Of a stretch of 64,000 nucleotides of DNA, positions 42,119 through 51,183 are shown piece after piece. The translations under genes were made by a program, and so were the position numbers. Position 1 is the stretch's first letter. Each line of letters opens with the position of its first letter. The notes below the pieces were generated by a model. It made no database searches and had not been told where the DNA came from. It saw only the letters and a program-made list of their open reading frames with translations. Source of the stretch: an uncultured Kiloniellaceae bacterium (GTDB taxonomy: Bacteria; Pseudomonadota; Alphaproteobacteria; Kiloniellales; Kiloniellaceae); the NCBI GenBank assembly GCA_947500035.1, contig CANMQP010000007.1, positions 709,096-773,095 on the forward strand. The letters are read 5' to 3'.

Positions 42119-43510
42119 TTAGAATCTGAATCGAGCTGTTAACTCAATGAAATCGACGCTCTCGCTCGCCCCGGTTTCCTCGATGAAGGTTCCGGGTGCC
42201 AGATGTGTGTAAATGGCGGTGAAATCGACGTTTCGCAGGGGCACCCAGGTCGCCTCGACGGAAACCCCTGTGGCGACGTAACGGGCGTCACTTTGCCCCG
42301 GCTCTCTGATGATTTGTCCGGAGGGGCTGTACACACCATCATTTTTTTCAAGGCGCCAGTAGAAATTCGCATCTGTGTTGAGGGCGAATTCTTCGGTGAT
42401 CTGAAAATTCAGATGGGGGTTCAGGTTGAAGAAGTTCCGTGGTCCCAGAACCGCCGCCTGGCTGAAATAGTTGCCGCGTGGATAGAGCGGATTGAAGGTC
42501 TGAAGCTCGTCGTCGGCCGGATCCTCGTCTCCGCTGGCAATATTGGCGCGCAGGCCGATGCGCGGTTGGAAGCGCATTTCTTCGAATTTAAAACCCGTGT
42601 CGCTCGCAACGGTCCAAGCGGAAATGTCACCATCGCCGAAGGTCCCGAACTGGTACGCGGACTCGAGGTTCCAGTCCCATCCCTGTCTGTTGCCGGAGAG
42701 ACGCGCCCCAATGCTGTGCCGGGTCTCATCCTCTATCCCCTGTACGAAGCCCCCGCGGTCATCGCGAAACCCGAGGTAGTAGAGATCGAGACCACTTGCG
42801 GCCCGCAATTGTGGCTCTCCAGCCGCATAGACACCCCAGAGCGCTTCATCGCGGTTTGTCTGATCGTCGAAGATCCCGTTTTCATCGCGCCGGGGACGCA
42901 CAGCAAGCAGATCCAGGTTCCAGTTCGCGACCTCCAGGAGCCCCCGGACGCCATCGAAAGTCCGGCGGACGTTCGCGCCCTCCCGCACATCGACAAGCCG
43001 CCCCGTTCCGAATTGCAGTTCCTGCCGTCCTGCGCGCAACGTGAAGCTGTTCACTCGGTCGATCGGAAAAAGGAGATCGGCAAAGGCATTTTGTACATCC
43101 AGCTCGTTCTCGTCGACCGGGCTCGGCCCGCCGGCCCGGCCTTCCGACAAGGCACTGGAGAGTTCACCGAAAAACCGCAAATTTTGGCCAATGTACAGAT
43201 CGCCATGCAGATTGATCCGTTGCAGCCAAACGCCATTGTCGTCCTGCGGGTCGTCTCCGAACAGAGGGTTGCCGGTGTATTCATAACGCTGGCGGACAGT
43301 GCCGCCAAAACTCAGAGAGCTTGTGCCACTGTCATCGAGCGGAACGTACTTGATGGGATCGAAGGGGTCGGACTCGCCGCTGAAGGTGCGCAGAAATCTG
43401 TAGTCTTCGTGAAAACGGAACTTCTCGAGGTCAGGACGCGGCTCCGCGGCGCTACCGATAGGCCAGGCCAGGAGTAAAGCCGCCGCCGCAATGATGGTCG
43501 ACTGTCTCAT
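42119..43510 (-). CDS. Alginate-export-family outer membrane porin
   Basis: The 463-residue protein has a signal peptide (MRQSTIIAAAALLLAWPIGSA), then many amphipathic beta strands (SLSFGGTVRQRYEYTGNP, DLYIGQNLRFFGELSSAL, FTLRAGRQELQFGTGRL) and ends in phenylalanine (TARFRF), as outer-membrane barrels do. The GRQEL and DGVRGL segments match the alginate-export porin family (AlgE-like), whose members also carry non-alginate cargo. It is followed closely on the same strand by nothing and preceded by pirin (3-nt gap), so it may be part of the pirin unit. Confidence 0.83.
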   Translation of the reverse strand: MRQSTIIAAAALLLAWPIGSAAEPRPDLEKFRFHEDYRFLRTFSGESDPFDPIKYVPLDDSGTSSLSFGGTVRQRYEYTGNPLFGDDPQDDNGVWLQRINLHGDLYIGQNLRFFGELSSALSEGRAGGPSPVDENELDVQNAFADLLFPIDRVNSFTLRAGRQELQFGTGRLVDVREGANVRRTFDGVRGLLEVANWNLDLLAVRPRRDENGIFDDQTNRDEALWGVYAAGEPQLRAASGLDLYYLGFRDDRGGFVQGIEDETRHSIGARLSGNRQGWDWNLESAYQFGTFGDGDISAWTVASDTGFKFEEMRFQPRIGLRANIASGDEDPADDELQTFNPLYPRGNYFSQAAVLGPRNFFNLNPHLNFQITEEFALNTDANFYWRLEKNDGVYSPSGQIIREPGQSDARYVATGVSVEATWVPLRNVDFTAIYTHLAPGTFIEETGASESVDFIELTARFRF

Positions 43511-43513
43511 AGG

Positions 43514-44212
43514 TCAGGCAAGATCGAACAACAGCACTTCAGCGCGATGGTCTGTTTCGAGCGTAATTTGGGGTTCGCCGACGATAGCGGCACCGTCCCC
43601 TTCCCTCAGTTCATCCCCGTTGAGTCGAATTATTCCGCGCGCCACCTGAAGCCAGCAACGGCGCTCCTTGTCAATCCTGTAGGTCGCGGCCTCGCCTTCG
43701 GCAAATTCACCGGCATAGACCCGGATATCCTGATGCACAGTCACAGAGCCCTCGCTGCCCCAGCGATCGGCAATCAGACGTAACCTGCCCTGTCGTTCTT
43801 CCGGAGGGATGCGGACTTGTTCATAGCTTGGCGCAATCACCTGAGCTTCCGGGATCACCCAAATCTGAAGAAAATGTACCGGCTCGGTCTTCGAAGCATT
43901 GAATTCGCTGTGGGTCACACCGGTTCCGGCCGACATACGCTGAACGTCACCCGGCACGATGACCGAGCCGTTTCCCATGCTGTCTTTGTGTTCGAGCGCG
44001 CCCTCCAGAACATAGGAGATGATTTCCATATCCGCGTGACCATGCTCGCCGAACCCGGCGCCCGGTGTCACCCGGTCATCGTTAATGACACGCAGCGCGC
44101 CAAAACCCATCTGCTCCGGATCCCGGTAGTTCCCGAAGGAGAAACTGTGATGACTATCAAGCCAAGACAGTTGAGTGCGCCCGCGCGTCATGCGGTCTCT
44201 CACACGAATCAT
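43514..44212 (-). CDS. Pirin-family bicupin (quercetinase-like)
   Basis: The 232-residue protein matches bacterial YhhW-type pirins: MIRVRDRMTRGRTQLSWLDS, HSFSFGNYRDPEQMGFGALR and the metal ligands in GFGEHGHADMEIISYVLEG, with the later histidine and glutamate in GTGVTHSEFNAS. The fold is two cupin domains binding one iron or similar metal. Some members oxidise quercetin, and the physiological substrate is often unknown. It lies in a minus-strand run with the MFS exporter upstream and porin downstream. Confidence 0.93.
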   Translation of the reverse strand: MIRVRDRMTRGRTQLSWLDSHHSFSFGNYRDPEQMGFGALRVINDDRVTPGAGFGEHGHADMEIISYVLEGALEHKDSMGNGSVIVPGDVQRMSAGTGVTHSEFNASKTEPVHFLQIWVIPEAQVIAPSYEQVRIPPEERQGRLRLIADRWGSEGSVTVHQDIRVYAGEFAEGEAATYRIDKERRCWLQVARGIIRLNGDELREGDGAAIVGEPQITLETDHRAEVLLFDLA

Positions 44213-44264
44213 AGGTTTATCTCCCTTTGCTTATGAGCCCTGAGGCGGCGTTTCTGACTTTGCA

Positions 44265-45923
44265 TCAGCTTAGCCCTCCGGTTTGAGGCAACTCGTTTGG
44301 CTTTTTGGCGCCCGGCTCGGGTGCAAGATAATGGGTGACCTGTGGGTCCCCGGGACCGAGATGGAAAGCCCGGACCGCATCCTGGAGACCTCGATCGCTC
44401 TCCGTCACCCGGGCGTGGTGATGGAGATGCGTAAGCCAGGACTCTTCAGTGAAGTATTCCAGGTAACGGCCCGGCACCGCGACGTCCTCAAAGAGTCCCC
44501 AGGCATAGGCGCCGTCACGTCGCCGCTCCGCCTTGAGGCTTTGCATGGCTTCCCAAAAAGCAACAGCCCTCTTCGGGTCAATCCGATATTCGACCGTGAT
44601 CATGACGGGTCCACGGTCGGGCTCGAGGTCTACGGCAACCAACGGATCCGGCCAGTGCGACGAGGACGAAAAGTCAAAGTCGGCACCTTGTTGCAGCTTC
44701 GCAGGCCAGGAAACCACGGCCCCAAGGACCGCGCAGCCGGCTGCAATCAGTAAAGTCATGGGGACACCGATCATCGACGCCGTCTGACCCCAGATCATGC
44801 TCCCGAGTGTCATGGCGCCGAAGAACACGGTAATGAAGATCGAAAGACCTCGCGCACGCACCCAGTTGGGCAGTGACGTCTGCGCCGAGACATTTAGGCT
44901 CGAGAGCACCGCGACCCAGGATGCACCTGCGATCAGGCTGGCCGCAACGGCGGCGTCAGGCCGTCTGAGAAAGGCAAACACCACCAGCACCAGGGCGGTT
45001 CCGACGGTGCCACAGGCGACGAGCTGATCCGCATTCAACTTTGTTTTCAGCTTTGGAAGAAGCAATGCACCGCAGACCGCGCCGATGCCCACGGCCCCCA
45101 GCATAACACCATAGAGTTCGGGTCCGCCCTGCAGCTCTTGGCGCGCGATGAGCGGCAGCAAAGCCCAGTAAGCACTGGCAAAGAGGAAGAAAGCGACGGC
45201 GCGGATGAGGGTCGCGCGCAAAGGTGTACTCGCGCTTGCATAACGTAGACCAGCCCTTACGGCGCTCCAAAAGCGCTCTGCCGGCAAATGGGTCTCCTCT
45301 TTGGGTGGCGGCCGCCACCAGATCAGCGCGGCGATAACGATGAGAAAGCTGAAGGCGTTGAGGAGGTAGGGCCAGGCGATCCCCGCGCTCGCGATAATCA
45401 CACCTGCCAGCGCCGGCCCGATGGCACGGCTGACGTTGATGCCCACGCTGTTCAAAGCCACCGCTGGCTGAAGTTGGGACCGGGGCACGAGTTGCGGCAC
45501 GATGGCCTGCCAGGCTGGGGCGACGAAGGCTGCACCCGCGCCGGATAGAAAGGTGAAAATCAGCAGGATCCAGGCATTGATCAGGCCAAAGAGCACAAGC
45601 AGGCCCAGCGCCAGAGTCGACAGCGAGAGCAACAGCATCACAGAAATCAGCAGCCGGCGGCGGTCGACAAGATCGGCCAACGCGCCCGCCGGCAAGGCGA
45701 AGAGAAACATCGGTGCCGTGGTTGCCGCCTGGACCAGAGCCACCATGAGAGGCGACGGCGACAATGACGTCATCAGCCAGCCCGAGGCGACATCGTGCAT
45801 CCAGGTGCCGATATTCGAGACGACCGTCGCCGTCCAGAGGACGAGGAACGAAAGCTGCGCAAAGGGTGCCCAGGACGAGACCTGGTCTCCCGGCTTCTCC
45901 GCCTGATTCGTCCCCGTCACCAC
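44265..45923 (-). CDS. MFS transporter of the enterobactin-exporter-like family with C-terminal cytoplasmic domain
   Basis: The 552-residue protein has about 12 hydrophobic helices in the first 410 residues, with the family segments NIGTWMHDVASGWLMTSLS and PAGALADLVDRRRLL, followed by a soluble domain of about 130 residues (RGPVMITVEYRIDPKRAVAF, ESWLTHLHHHARVTESDRG) resembling a dimeric alpha/beta barrel. This fusion is typical of the MFS_3 family; the substrate is generally unknown. The start is a GTG. It precedes pirin on the same strand with a 52-nt gap. Confidence 0.86.
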   Translation of the reverse strand: MVTGTNQAEKPGDQVSSWAPFAQLSFLVLWTATVVSNIGTWMHDVASGWLMTSLSPSPLMVALVQAATTAPMFLFALPAGALADLVDRRRLLISVMLLLSLSTLALGLLVLFGLINAWILLIFTFLSGAGAAFVAPAWQAIVPQLVPRSQLQPAVALNSVGINVSRAIGPALAGVIIASAGIAWPYLLNAFSFLIVIAALIWWRPPPKEETHLPAERFWSAVRAGLRYASASTPLRATLIRAVAFFLFASAYWALLPLIARQELQGGPELYGVMLGAVGIGAVCGALLLPKLKTKLNADQLVACGTVGTALVLVVFAFLRRPDAAVAASLIAGASWVAVLSSLNVSAQTSLPNWVRARGLSIFITVFFGAMTLGSMIWGQTASMIGVPMTLLIAAGCAVLGAVVSWPAKLQQGADFDFSSSSHWPDPLVAVDLEPDRGPVMITVEYRIDPKRAVAFWEAMQSLKAERRRDGAYAWGLFEDVAVPGRYLEYFTEESWLTHLHHHARVTESDRGLQDAVRAFHLGPGDPQVTHYLAPEPGAKKPNELPQTGGLS

Positions 45924-46027
45924 TGCCTTGCCTCTTTGTCAGCGCACACGACCGCACCTCACTCTGTCTCCCGCTGCCGCCAGGCCTTTGACGCAGGGCC
46001 GCGACAGCGCTGGAATCTTCAGGCCTC

Positions 46028-48043
46028 TCAAACCGCAAAGCATGAACAGCCCAGCGCACCCCAGAAGCTGCGTTTGTCGTCCGTGGGGATCGGACGAGTC
46101 CATGCGATCTGGTGATCGTGGCCGTGAAGACCGCAGGAAGACGCGCATCCGTCGTGACATGCGCGGGCGAGTTGCGTCGCACCAGCTGCCGCGGCCCGCA
46201 TCGCCGGGCTGGGTTCCGCATTGATCGGACTCCAGCCGGGAGAAGCCGGCGGCAGAGGCGGTGCCGAGCCCGCGTAATCTCCTTCCGCGTAGACGACCCG
46301 GCCGCCGGTCATGGTCAGGACAGAGTTGATTTGACGAATCTCCTCAGGCGCAATCGACATATAGTCTGCGGAGAGAACAGCGAGGTCCGCGTACATTCCC
46401 GGCGCCAGCGTTCCCTTGACCTCAGCCTCACCGGAGAACCAGGCCGAACCGTGGGTCCAGATCCTTAAGGCCGTCTCGCGGTCGAGAATGTTGTCATCTG
46501 CGTAGAGCGATAAACCGCCAAGCGTCTTGCCGGTGGTCAACCAATAGAGCGCGACCCAGGGATCGTAAGACGCAACGCGCGTTGCGTCGGTGCCTCCCCC
46601 CACAGGCAGACCCAGCTCAAGCATCTTGCTGATGGGCGGCGTGGCTTTTGCCGCCTCCGCGCCGAAGCGGTTAACGAAGTACTCGCCCTGGAACGCCATG
46701 CGATGCTGTGTGGCAATGCCGCCACCGAGCGCCTTGATCCGCTCCATATTGCGCTGACTGACGGTCTCGGCATGGTCGATAATAAAGCGGGTCTGAAACG
46801 GCGTCCTGCCATTGACCCGCTCGAAGACACTCAGAAAGCGGTCGATGGACTCATCATAGGTCGCGTGAATACGGAACGGCCATTTGTTGGTGGCCAGCAA
46901 CTCGACGATGGGTTCGAGTTCGTTTTCCATTGCCGGTGCCAGATCAGGACGCGGTTCCAGGAAATTCTCGAAGTCCGCTGCCGACCAGGTGATGTTTTCG
47001 CCCGCGCCATTCATGCGCAGCATATCCGAACCGGCTCCCGGTTCGGTCATGGCGATCCAGCGCTCATAATCGGTCAACTCGTCTCCGGCTTTTTGGGCAA
47101 AGAGATTGTAAGCAATCCGAACCGTGAGCTGATCCGCGTCGTGCAGCTGTTGGATGACGTTGTAGTCGTCCGGAAAATTCTGGCCGCCGCCACCGGCGTC
47201 GATCACGCTGGTAATGCCGAGCCGGTTCATCTCGCGCATGTAATGCCGTGTTGAATTGATCTGGTCTTCGACCGGCAGTTTGGGGCCTTGCGCAAGCGTG
47301 GAATAGAGAATGAGTGCCGAAGGCTTTGCGATCAGCATACCCGTGGGATCGCCATTCCCGTCCTTTTCAATCATGCCGCCCGGCGGGTTCGGCGTTTTAC
47401 CGGTAATGCCGAGTGCTCTCAGAGCGGCCCGGTTTAAGAGCGCGCTGGCGTAAAGATGAAGCACAAAGACCGGCGTGTCCGGTGCGGCGGCATTGATCTC
47501 CTCCAGGCTCGGCATGCGCCCTTCCGCAAACTGAAACTCCGACCAGCCGCCGACGACACGCACCCATTGGGGCGCCGGAGTGCGGTCCGCCTGATCCTTG
47601 AGCATCCGCAGAGCATCGGCGACCGAGGGAACGTTCTCCCACCTCAGTTCCATATTGTAGTTGAGGCCGCCACGGATCAGGTGGGTGTGGCTGTCGTTCA
47701 GGCCGGGAATCGCGCGTCGGCCTGCGAGATCGATGACTTGCGTAGACTCGCCCGCGAGACGCATGATCTCGTCGTTCGTGCCGGTCGCCTGGACGAGCCC
47801 TTCGCGCACTGCGATAGCCTGTACTTCCGGATTTGCGCGGTCGAGCGTCGTGATCCGGCCGCCGCGGAGGATGATGTCAGCCATTCCATCTCCTTGTTGT
47901 TGCGCATGGGTCAGCCGGGGCGAGAGCAACGCGCAGGCGCCCAAGGCCGCCCCGCCTTTGAGCGCGGCACGGCGGCTAAGCGCATCGCGGCGGCGTTGCT
48001 CGGCATCGACTTTGTCTGTTTCAGATTTGGATAGGTCGGGCAT
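46028..48043 (-). CDS. Exported YtcJ-like metal-dependent amidohydrolase, Tat signal
   Basis: I start this 671-residue protein at the ATG at 48041-48043 because it gives a Tat signal (SRRAALKGGAALGACALLSP) without a long extra leader. It has the amidohydrolase-3 metal site NDSHTHLIRGG, a later HAE segment (RFIIDHAETVSQRNMERI) and the catalytic aspartate in GGGTDATR. The C-terminus is unusual: HDGCASSCGLHGHDHQIAW and ending GALGCSCFAV, rich in cysteine and histidine. It lies between the isochorismatase-like gene and the MFS gene. It probably hydrolyses an amide or lactam outside the cytoplasm. Confidence 0.87.
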   Translation of the reverse strand: MPDLSKSETDKVDAEQRRRDALSRRAALKGGAALGACALLSPRLTHAQQQGDGMADIILRGGRITTLDRANPEVQAIAVREGLVQATGTNDEIMRLAGESTQVIDLAGRRAIPGLNDSHTHLIRGGLNYNMELRWENVPSVADALRMLKDQADRTPAPQWVRVVGGWSEFQFAEGRMPSLEEINAAAPDTPVFVLHLYASALLNRAALRALGITGKTPNPPGGMIEKDGNGDPTGMLIAKPSALILYSTLAQGPKLPVEDQINSTRHYMREMNRLGITSVIDAGGGGQNFPDDYNVIQQLHDADQLTVRIAYNLFAQKAGDELTDYERWIAMTEPGAGSDMLRMNGAGENITWSAADFENFLEPRPDLAPAMENELEPIVELLATNKWPFRIHATYDESIDRFLSVFERVNGRTPFQTRFIIDHAETVSQRNMERIKALGGGIATQHRMAFQGEYFVNRFGAEAAKATPPISKMLELGLPVGGGTDATRVASYDPWVALYWLTTGKTLGGLSLYADDNILDRETALRIWTHGSAWFSGEAEVKGTLAPGMYADLAVLSADYMSIAPEEIRQINSVLTMTGGRVVYAEGDYAGSAPPLPPASPGWSPINAEPSPAMRAAAAGATQLARACHDGCASSCGLHGHDHQIAWTRPIPTDDKRSFWGALGCSCFAV

Positions 48044-48144
48044 GGCCTCTCTCTCGCAGGCTTGAGACGTTGGGCTGAAGAAACGTGCGGCCACACTTAC
48101 TAGGAACGCACGCTCCCCCATGAAGTCCGTGAAGTGAGTGCGCG

Positions 48145-48843
48145 CTACTCAGCCGCAGAGGCCTCGCCCGCCGCCACAGGCTCCAGACGCGGCCCGTGCT
48201 TTACACGCTCTTCGGTCTTGTGAACCATTGTGTAGGCATAGTCGGCGCCCATGCCGTAAGCGCCCGAGTGTTCCCGCACGATATCCATCACCGCGTCGTA
48301 GGTGCCGCGGTGCGCCCAATCGCGCTGCCATTCCAGCAGAACCTGCTGCCAGGTCACAGGCGCCACGCCCGCCTGCACCATGCGCTGCATGGAATAGTCA
48401 TGGGCCTCTTGCGTGGTTCCGCCGGACGCGTCGGCAACCATATAGATTTCGTAGTCGCCCTCGGCCATGGCGGAGAAGGCAAACATGTTGTTGCAGACTT
48501 CGGTCCAGAGTCCGGCGACGACCACTTTCTTCTGGCCGTTCTTGGCCAGGGCATCGCGGACCTTCTGATCGTCCCAGGAGTTCATCGACGTCCGTTCAAG
48601 CAGAGGTGCGTCCGGGAAAACCGCCAGAATCTCGGGAAAGGTATGGCCTGAAAAGCTATCCGTTTCCACGGTCGTAATGGTCGTGGGAACATTGAAGACC
48701 TTGGCCGACTTCGCAAGAGCCACGACATTGTTTTTCAGAACCTGGCGGTTGATCGATTCGACCCCGAACGCCATTTGCGGCTGTTGATCGATGATAATCA
48801 GCTGGCAGTTCGTCGGCGTAAGAAGTTCAGGTTTATCGGGCAC
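48145..48843 (-). CDS. Isochorismatase-family cysteine hydrolase, YcaC-like
   Basis: I start this 232-residue protein at a GTG (48841-48843) preceded by GAGGAGA at 7 nt; the longer frame to 48909 reads non-coding sequence. It has the isochorismatase-fold markers: aspartate in LIIIDQQPQMAFG, a lysine after a central strand, and the catalytic cysteine in GLWTEVCNNMFAFSA. YcaC-like members hydrolyse amides or imides, with the physiological substrate unknown. It is the first gene of a minus-strand unit with the amidohydrolase, MFS exporter and pirin. The HxlR gene is divergent. Confidence 0.85.
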   Translation of the reverse strand: MPDKPELLTPTNCQLIIIDQQPQMAFGVESINRQVLKNNVVALAKSAKVFNVPTTITTVETDSFSGHTFPEILAVFPDAPLLERTSMNSWDDQKVRDALAKNGQKKVVVAGLWTEVCNNMFAFSAMAEGDYEIYMVADASGGTTQEAHDYSMQRMVQAGVAPVTWQQVLLEWQRDWAHRGTYDAVMDIVREHSGAYGMGADYAYTMVHKTEERVKHGPRLEPVAAGEASAAE

Positions 48844-49091
48844 GTTATCTCTCCTCTGTCTGCACAATTGATGGCCTCGCGCGAACTGACCGGGGCTATA
48901 GGAGCCCAAGTGTTAACAGCTCGGCTCAAGCCATCGGTGGGTGGTTTTTGATCTCTTTCTCGACACTCAAGTTTGACGAAGTCGCCCCGTTCCGGGAGGG
49001 TTGCGGCGGGTGAAACCTGTCTTCAAAGTTATTGTTGGCATGGTGGTTTCTGATGTAAAGTAGGCACCGTTTGGTAACTAAGGAACCGTTG

Positions 49092-49424
49092 ATGACTAAA
49101 GACGGAACTGCGGACGCGGCAATTCCCAAGGGCTGTCCGCTCGATCTCGTTATGCGTCTGCTTTCCGGAGAGTGGACCACACACATTCTCTGGGTGCTCA
49201 GCAACAACGGTCCAACACGGCATGGCGAACTCCGGCGCCGGGTAGAGGGGATCTCTTCGAAGGTTCTGACCGATCGCCTGCGCATGCTCGAACAGGAAGG
49301 CGTTGTCTTTCGTGATTACGAACCGACCGTGCCGCCCAAAGTGACCTACGGTTTGACCGATCACGGCCGGGAACTCGATGACGCCTTGCGTTCCATCCAT
49401 GGCATCGCTGAGCGTTGGGGATGA
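49092..49424 (+). CDS. HxlR-family winged helix-turn-helix regulator
   Basis: The 110-residue protein has the HxlR pattern: KGCPLDLVMRLLSGEWTTHIL, NNGPTRHGELRRRVEGISSK, LTDRLRMLEQEGVV and YGLTDHGRELDDALRSI. HxlR proteins are dimeric and sense electrophiles or quinones, often through the conserved N-terminal cysteine, which is Cys17 here. I start at the ATG at 49092, preceded by AAGGA; an upstream TTG is less likely. It is divergent from the isochorismatase-like gene, and the 248-nt gap between them should hold its operator. It probably controls that unit. Confidence 0.92.
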   Translation: MTKDGTADAAIPKGCPLDLVMRLLSGEWTTHILWVLSNNGPTRHGELRRRVEGISSKVLTDRLRMLEQEGVVFRDYEPTVPPKVTYGLTDHGRELDDALRSIHGIAERWG

Positions 49425-49549
49425 GTTCACCCGCTGTACCTCAGCAAGACCAACGGCATGCCAACCGGGCGCACCAAGACCATTCATTCTTTCCCGGGCA
49501 ACCACCGGCATCTCTCCAACTGGGTGAATTTTAGTCTTCGTTTTCGACA

Positions 49550-50197
49550 GTGGTGATTGTGGCCGGATCGGCATTCGCTGTATTTCAAGCAGAGGCAAAA
49601 TTTACAATTTTTTGCGAAGCGGGGACTCTTTCGGAACGGCCGCGCAAATCCCTGCAACTTCGCAAGGCGTTGAAAGACAAGCTGCAGCTTAGCTGCCAAG
49701 AATCTCTGGCATCCTGCACAGGAGAGATAGCGCGGTTGATGCTTGAGAGATCACTCACATGTGGACTTGTCCGACTGATCGCCAGCGCCCTGTGCCTGGA
49801 CCAAAAGGAACGTTCCTGGACATGGCGCCTCGACCCCGAGACGGACGGGTACCTCCTGGACCTGTTGCAGGAAGACCGGCTGTTCCTCAACGCATCCAGC
49901 AACGACTTCATCGCGACCGCCCCAGGCCTCGGATACGCAATACCTGTACTGTTCGCCGACTTGCGCAGACTCTCATCCGTCAACGAGGCCACTCAGGTTT
50001 TCTCCAGCCGGCTCACGAAAGAACTGGCTTCGGACCACGCACAGATCTCAGAGGACGTTGCCTTTGTGTTAAGCGTGGCTCCGCTCGAGCGGGAACCCCG
50101 GATCACAAGCCTTCTCCTTACCCAACTACAGCAGCACGTCGAATGGAAACGCCGTTGGCACCTGGCACATTTGAGGCTTACATCCGGTTCCGGTTAA
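49550..50197 (+). CDS. Hypothetical protein, no family recognised
   Basis: The 215-residue frame begins at a GTG and runs to 50197, where it overlaps the end of the AraC gene by 4 nt. The first 70 residues look weakly coding, but from about residue 70 the third codon positions are GC-rich as in neighbouring genes. The later part reads like a soluble helical protein (LDPETDGYLLDLLQEDRLFL, GYAIPVLFADLRRLSSVNEA, LTKELASDHAQISEDVAFVL). No signal peptide or motif is recognisable. The true start may be internal, near the ATG at residue 64. The opposite strand shows no better gene. Confidence 0.45.
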   Translation: MVIVAGSAFAVFQAEAKFTIFCEAGTLSERPRKSLQLRKALKDKLQLSCQESLASCTGEIARLMLERSLTCGLVRLIASALCLDQKERSWTWRLDPETDGYLLDLLQEDRLFLNASSNDFIATAPGLGYAIPVLFADLRRLSSVNEATQVFSSRLTKELASDHAQISEDVAFVLSVAPLEREPRITSLLLTQLQQHVEWKRRWHLAHLRLTSGSG

Positions 50198-51042
50198 CGA
50201 TTGCGCTTTCGGTAACGCGAGGGTGTCAGCCCCATCAGCGATTTGAAAGACGAGGTCAAGTGTGCCTGAGACGAATACCCAAGCCGAAAGGCGATTTCGG
50301 CGATGGGCTCATCACTCTCCCGCAAGAGGCGTCTCGCTTCGGCAATCCTTTTCTCGATGATGTAGCGTTGCGGTGAACAGCCGACCGTTACCTTGAAGCG
50401 CCGCGAGAACTCGCTTGGCGTCATCTGAAAGGCTGATGCCAATGCCGCGATCGAAACGCCCTCTTCGAGCTGTTTCTCCACTTGCGACAGAATGCTCTGA
50501 AGCAGGTCATTGCGAAACGGGGTTGGACCTGCCGGATTGGCCGGCCGAGAACCGAAGGCAGCCATGGCATGCGCGAGCAGAATGTCGGCTTGCGCGTTCA
50601 GATAGACCGAGTTCGCACAACGTGGGTCGAGCATGTGCCGTCGCAAGGCCTGCGCGACGGCAGGAATATCGGGATGGGCATAGCCAACAACGCAGCTAGG
50701 GCGTTGAACGAGTTTGCGAGCCGCCGATCCCATGACCGCGACCATGCGATCGGCCGCAATCGACAAAAAAAGATGCTCTACGCCCCGCTTTTGGATGATG
50801 TGACGTTCGCGCCCAGTCGGAAGATATGCCAGAACGAACGGCTTTGTAACCGCCTCCCCCTGTTTAAGATCCGGCGCGTTGAATTCCAGTCGCCCCGCAC
50901 CCAACGGTACCATAACCAGACAGCGTGCGGTGTTGAACATGACCTCGAAAGGTTCCGGCGCTGTCACAGCCGCATAGACCTGCGCAGTCGCGGCCGATGC
51001 CACGGCTGGCGGAAATCCGGCGTCCAGTCTCGGAACGATCAT
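50194..51042 (-). CDS. AraC-family transcriptional regulator (first of two)
   Basis: The 282-residue protein ends in two AraC helix-turn-helix units: SIAALASAFQMTPSEFSRRF and PIAEIAFRLGYSSQAHLTSS, closing with FKSLMGLTPSRYRKRNR. The N-terminal half is a sensing domain without a clear ligand motif. It is on the same strand as the second AraC gene, 141 nt downstream of it, and is not next to an obvious structural gene. Confidence 0.92.
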   Translation of the reverse strand: MIVPRLDAGFPPAVASAATAQVYAAVTAPEPFEVMFNTARCLVMVPLGAGRLEFNAPDLKQGEAVTKPFVLAYLPTGRERHIIQKRGVEHLFLSIAADRMVAVMGSAARKLVQRPSCVVGYAHPDIPAVAQALRRHMLDPRCANSVYLNAQADILLAHAMAAFGSRPANPAGPTPFRNDLLQSILSQVEKQLEEGVSIAALASAFQMTPSEFSRRFKVTVGCSPQRYIIEKRIAEARRLLRESDEPIAEIAFRLGYSSQAHLTSSFKSLMGLTPSRYRKRNR

Positions 51043-51183
51043 GGGGTATTCTTCCAGGTTTCAGTGGACCCGTATCACCGCAACATCTGCGGACAGAAGA
51101 AGACAAGAAGCTAACCTGCCGAAGAGAACACTCATCGTCTTACAAAAAACCGCTGCATTACAAATTCTTGCCGCTCATCGTTC

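Noticed and set aside
42203..43477. 424-codon plus-strand frame
   Set aside because: It is antisense to the porin gene, which has a signal peptide and a C-terminal phenylalanine.
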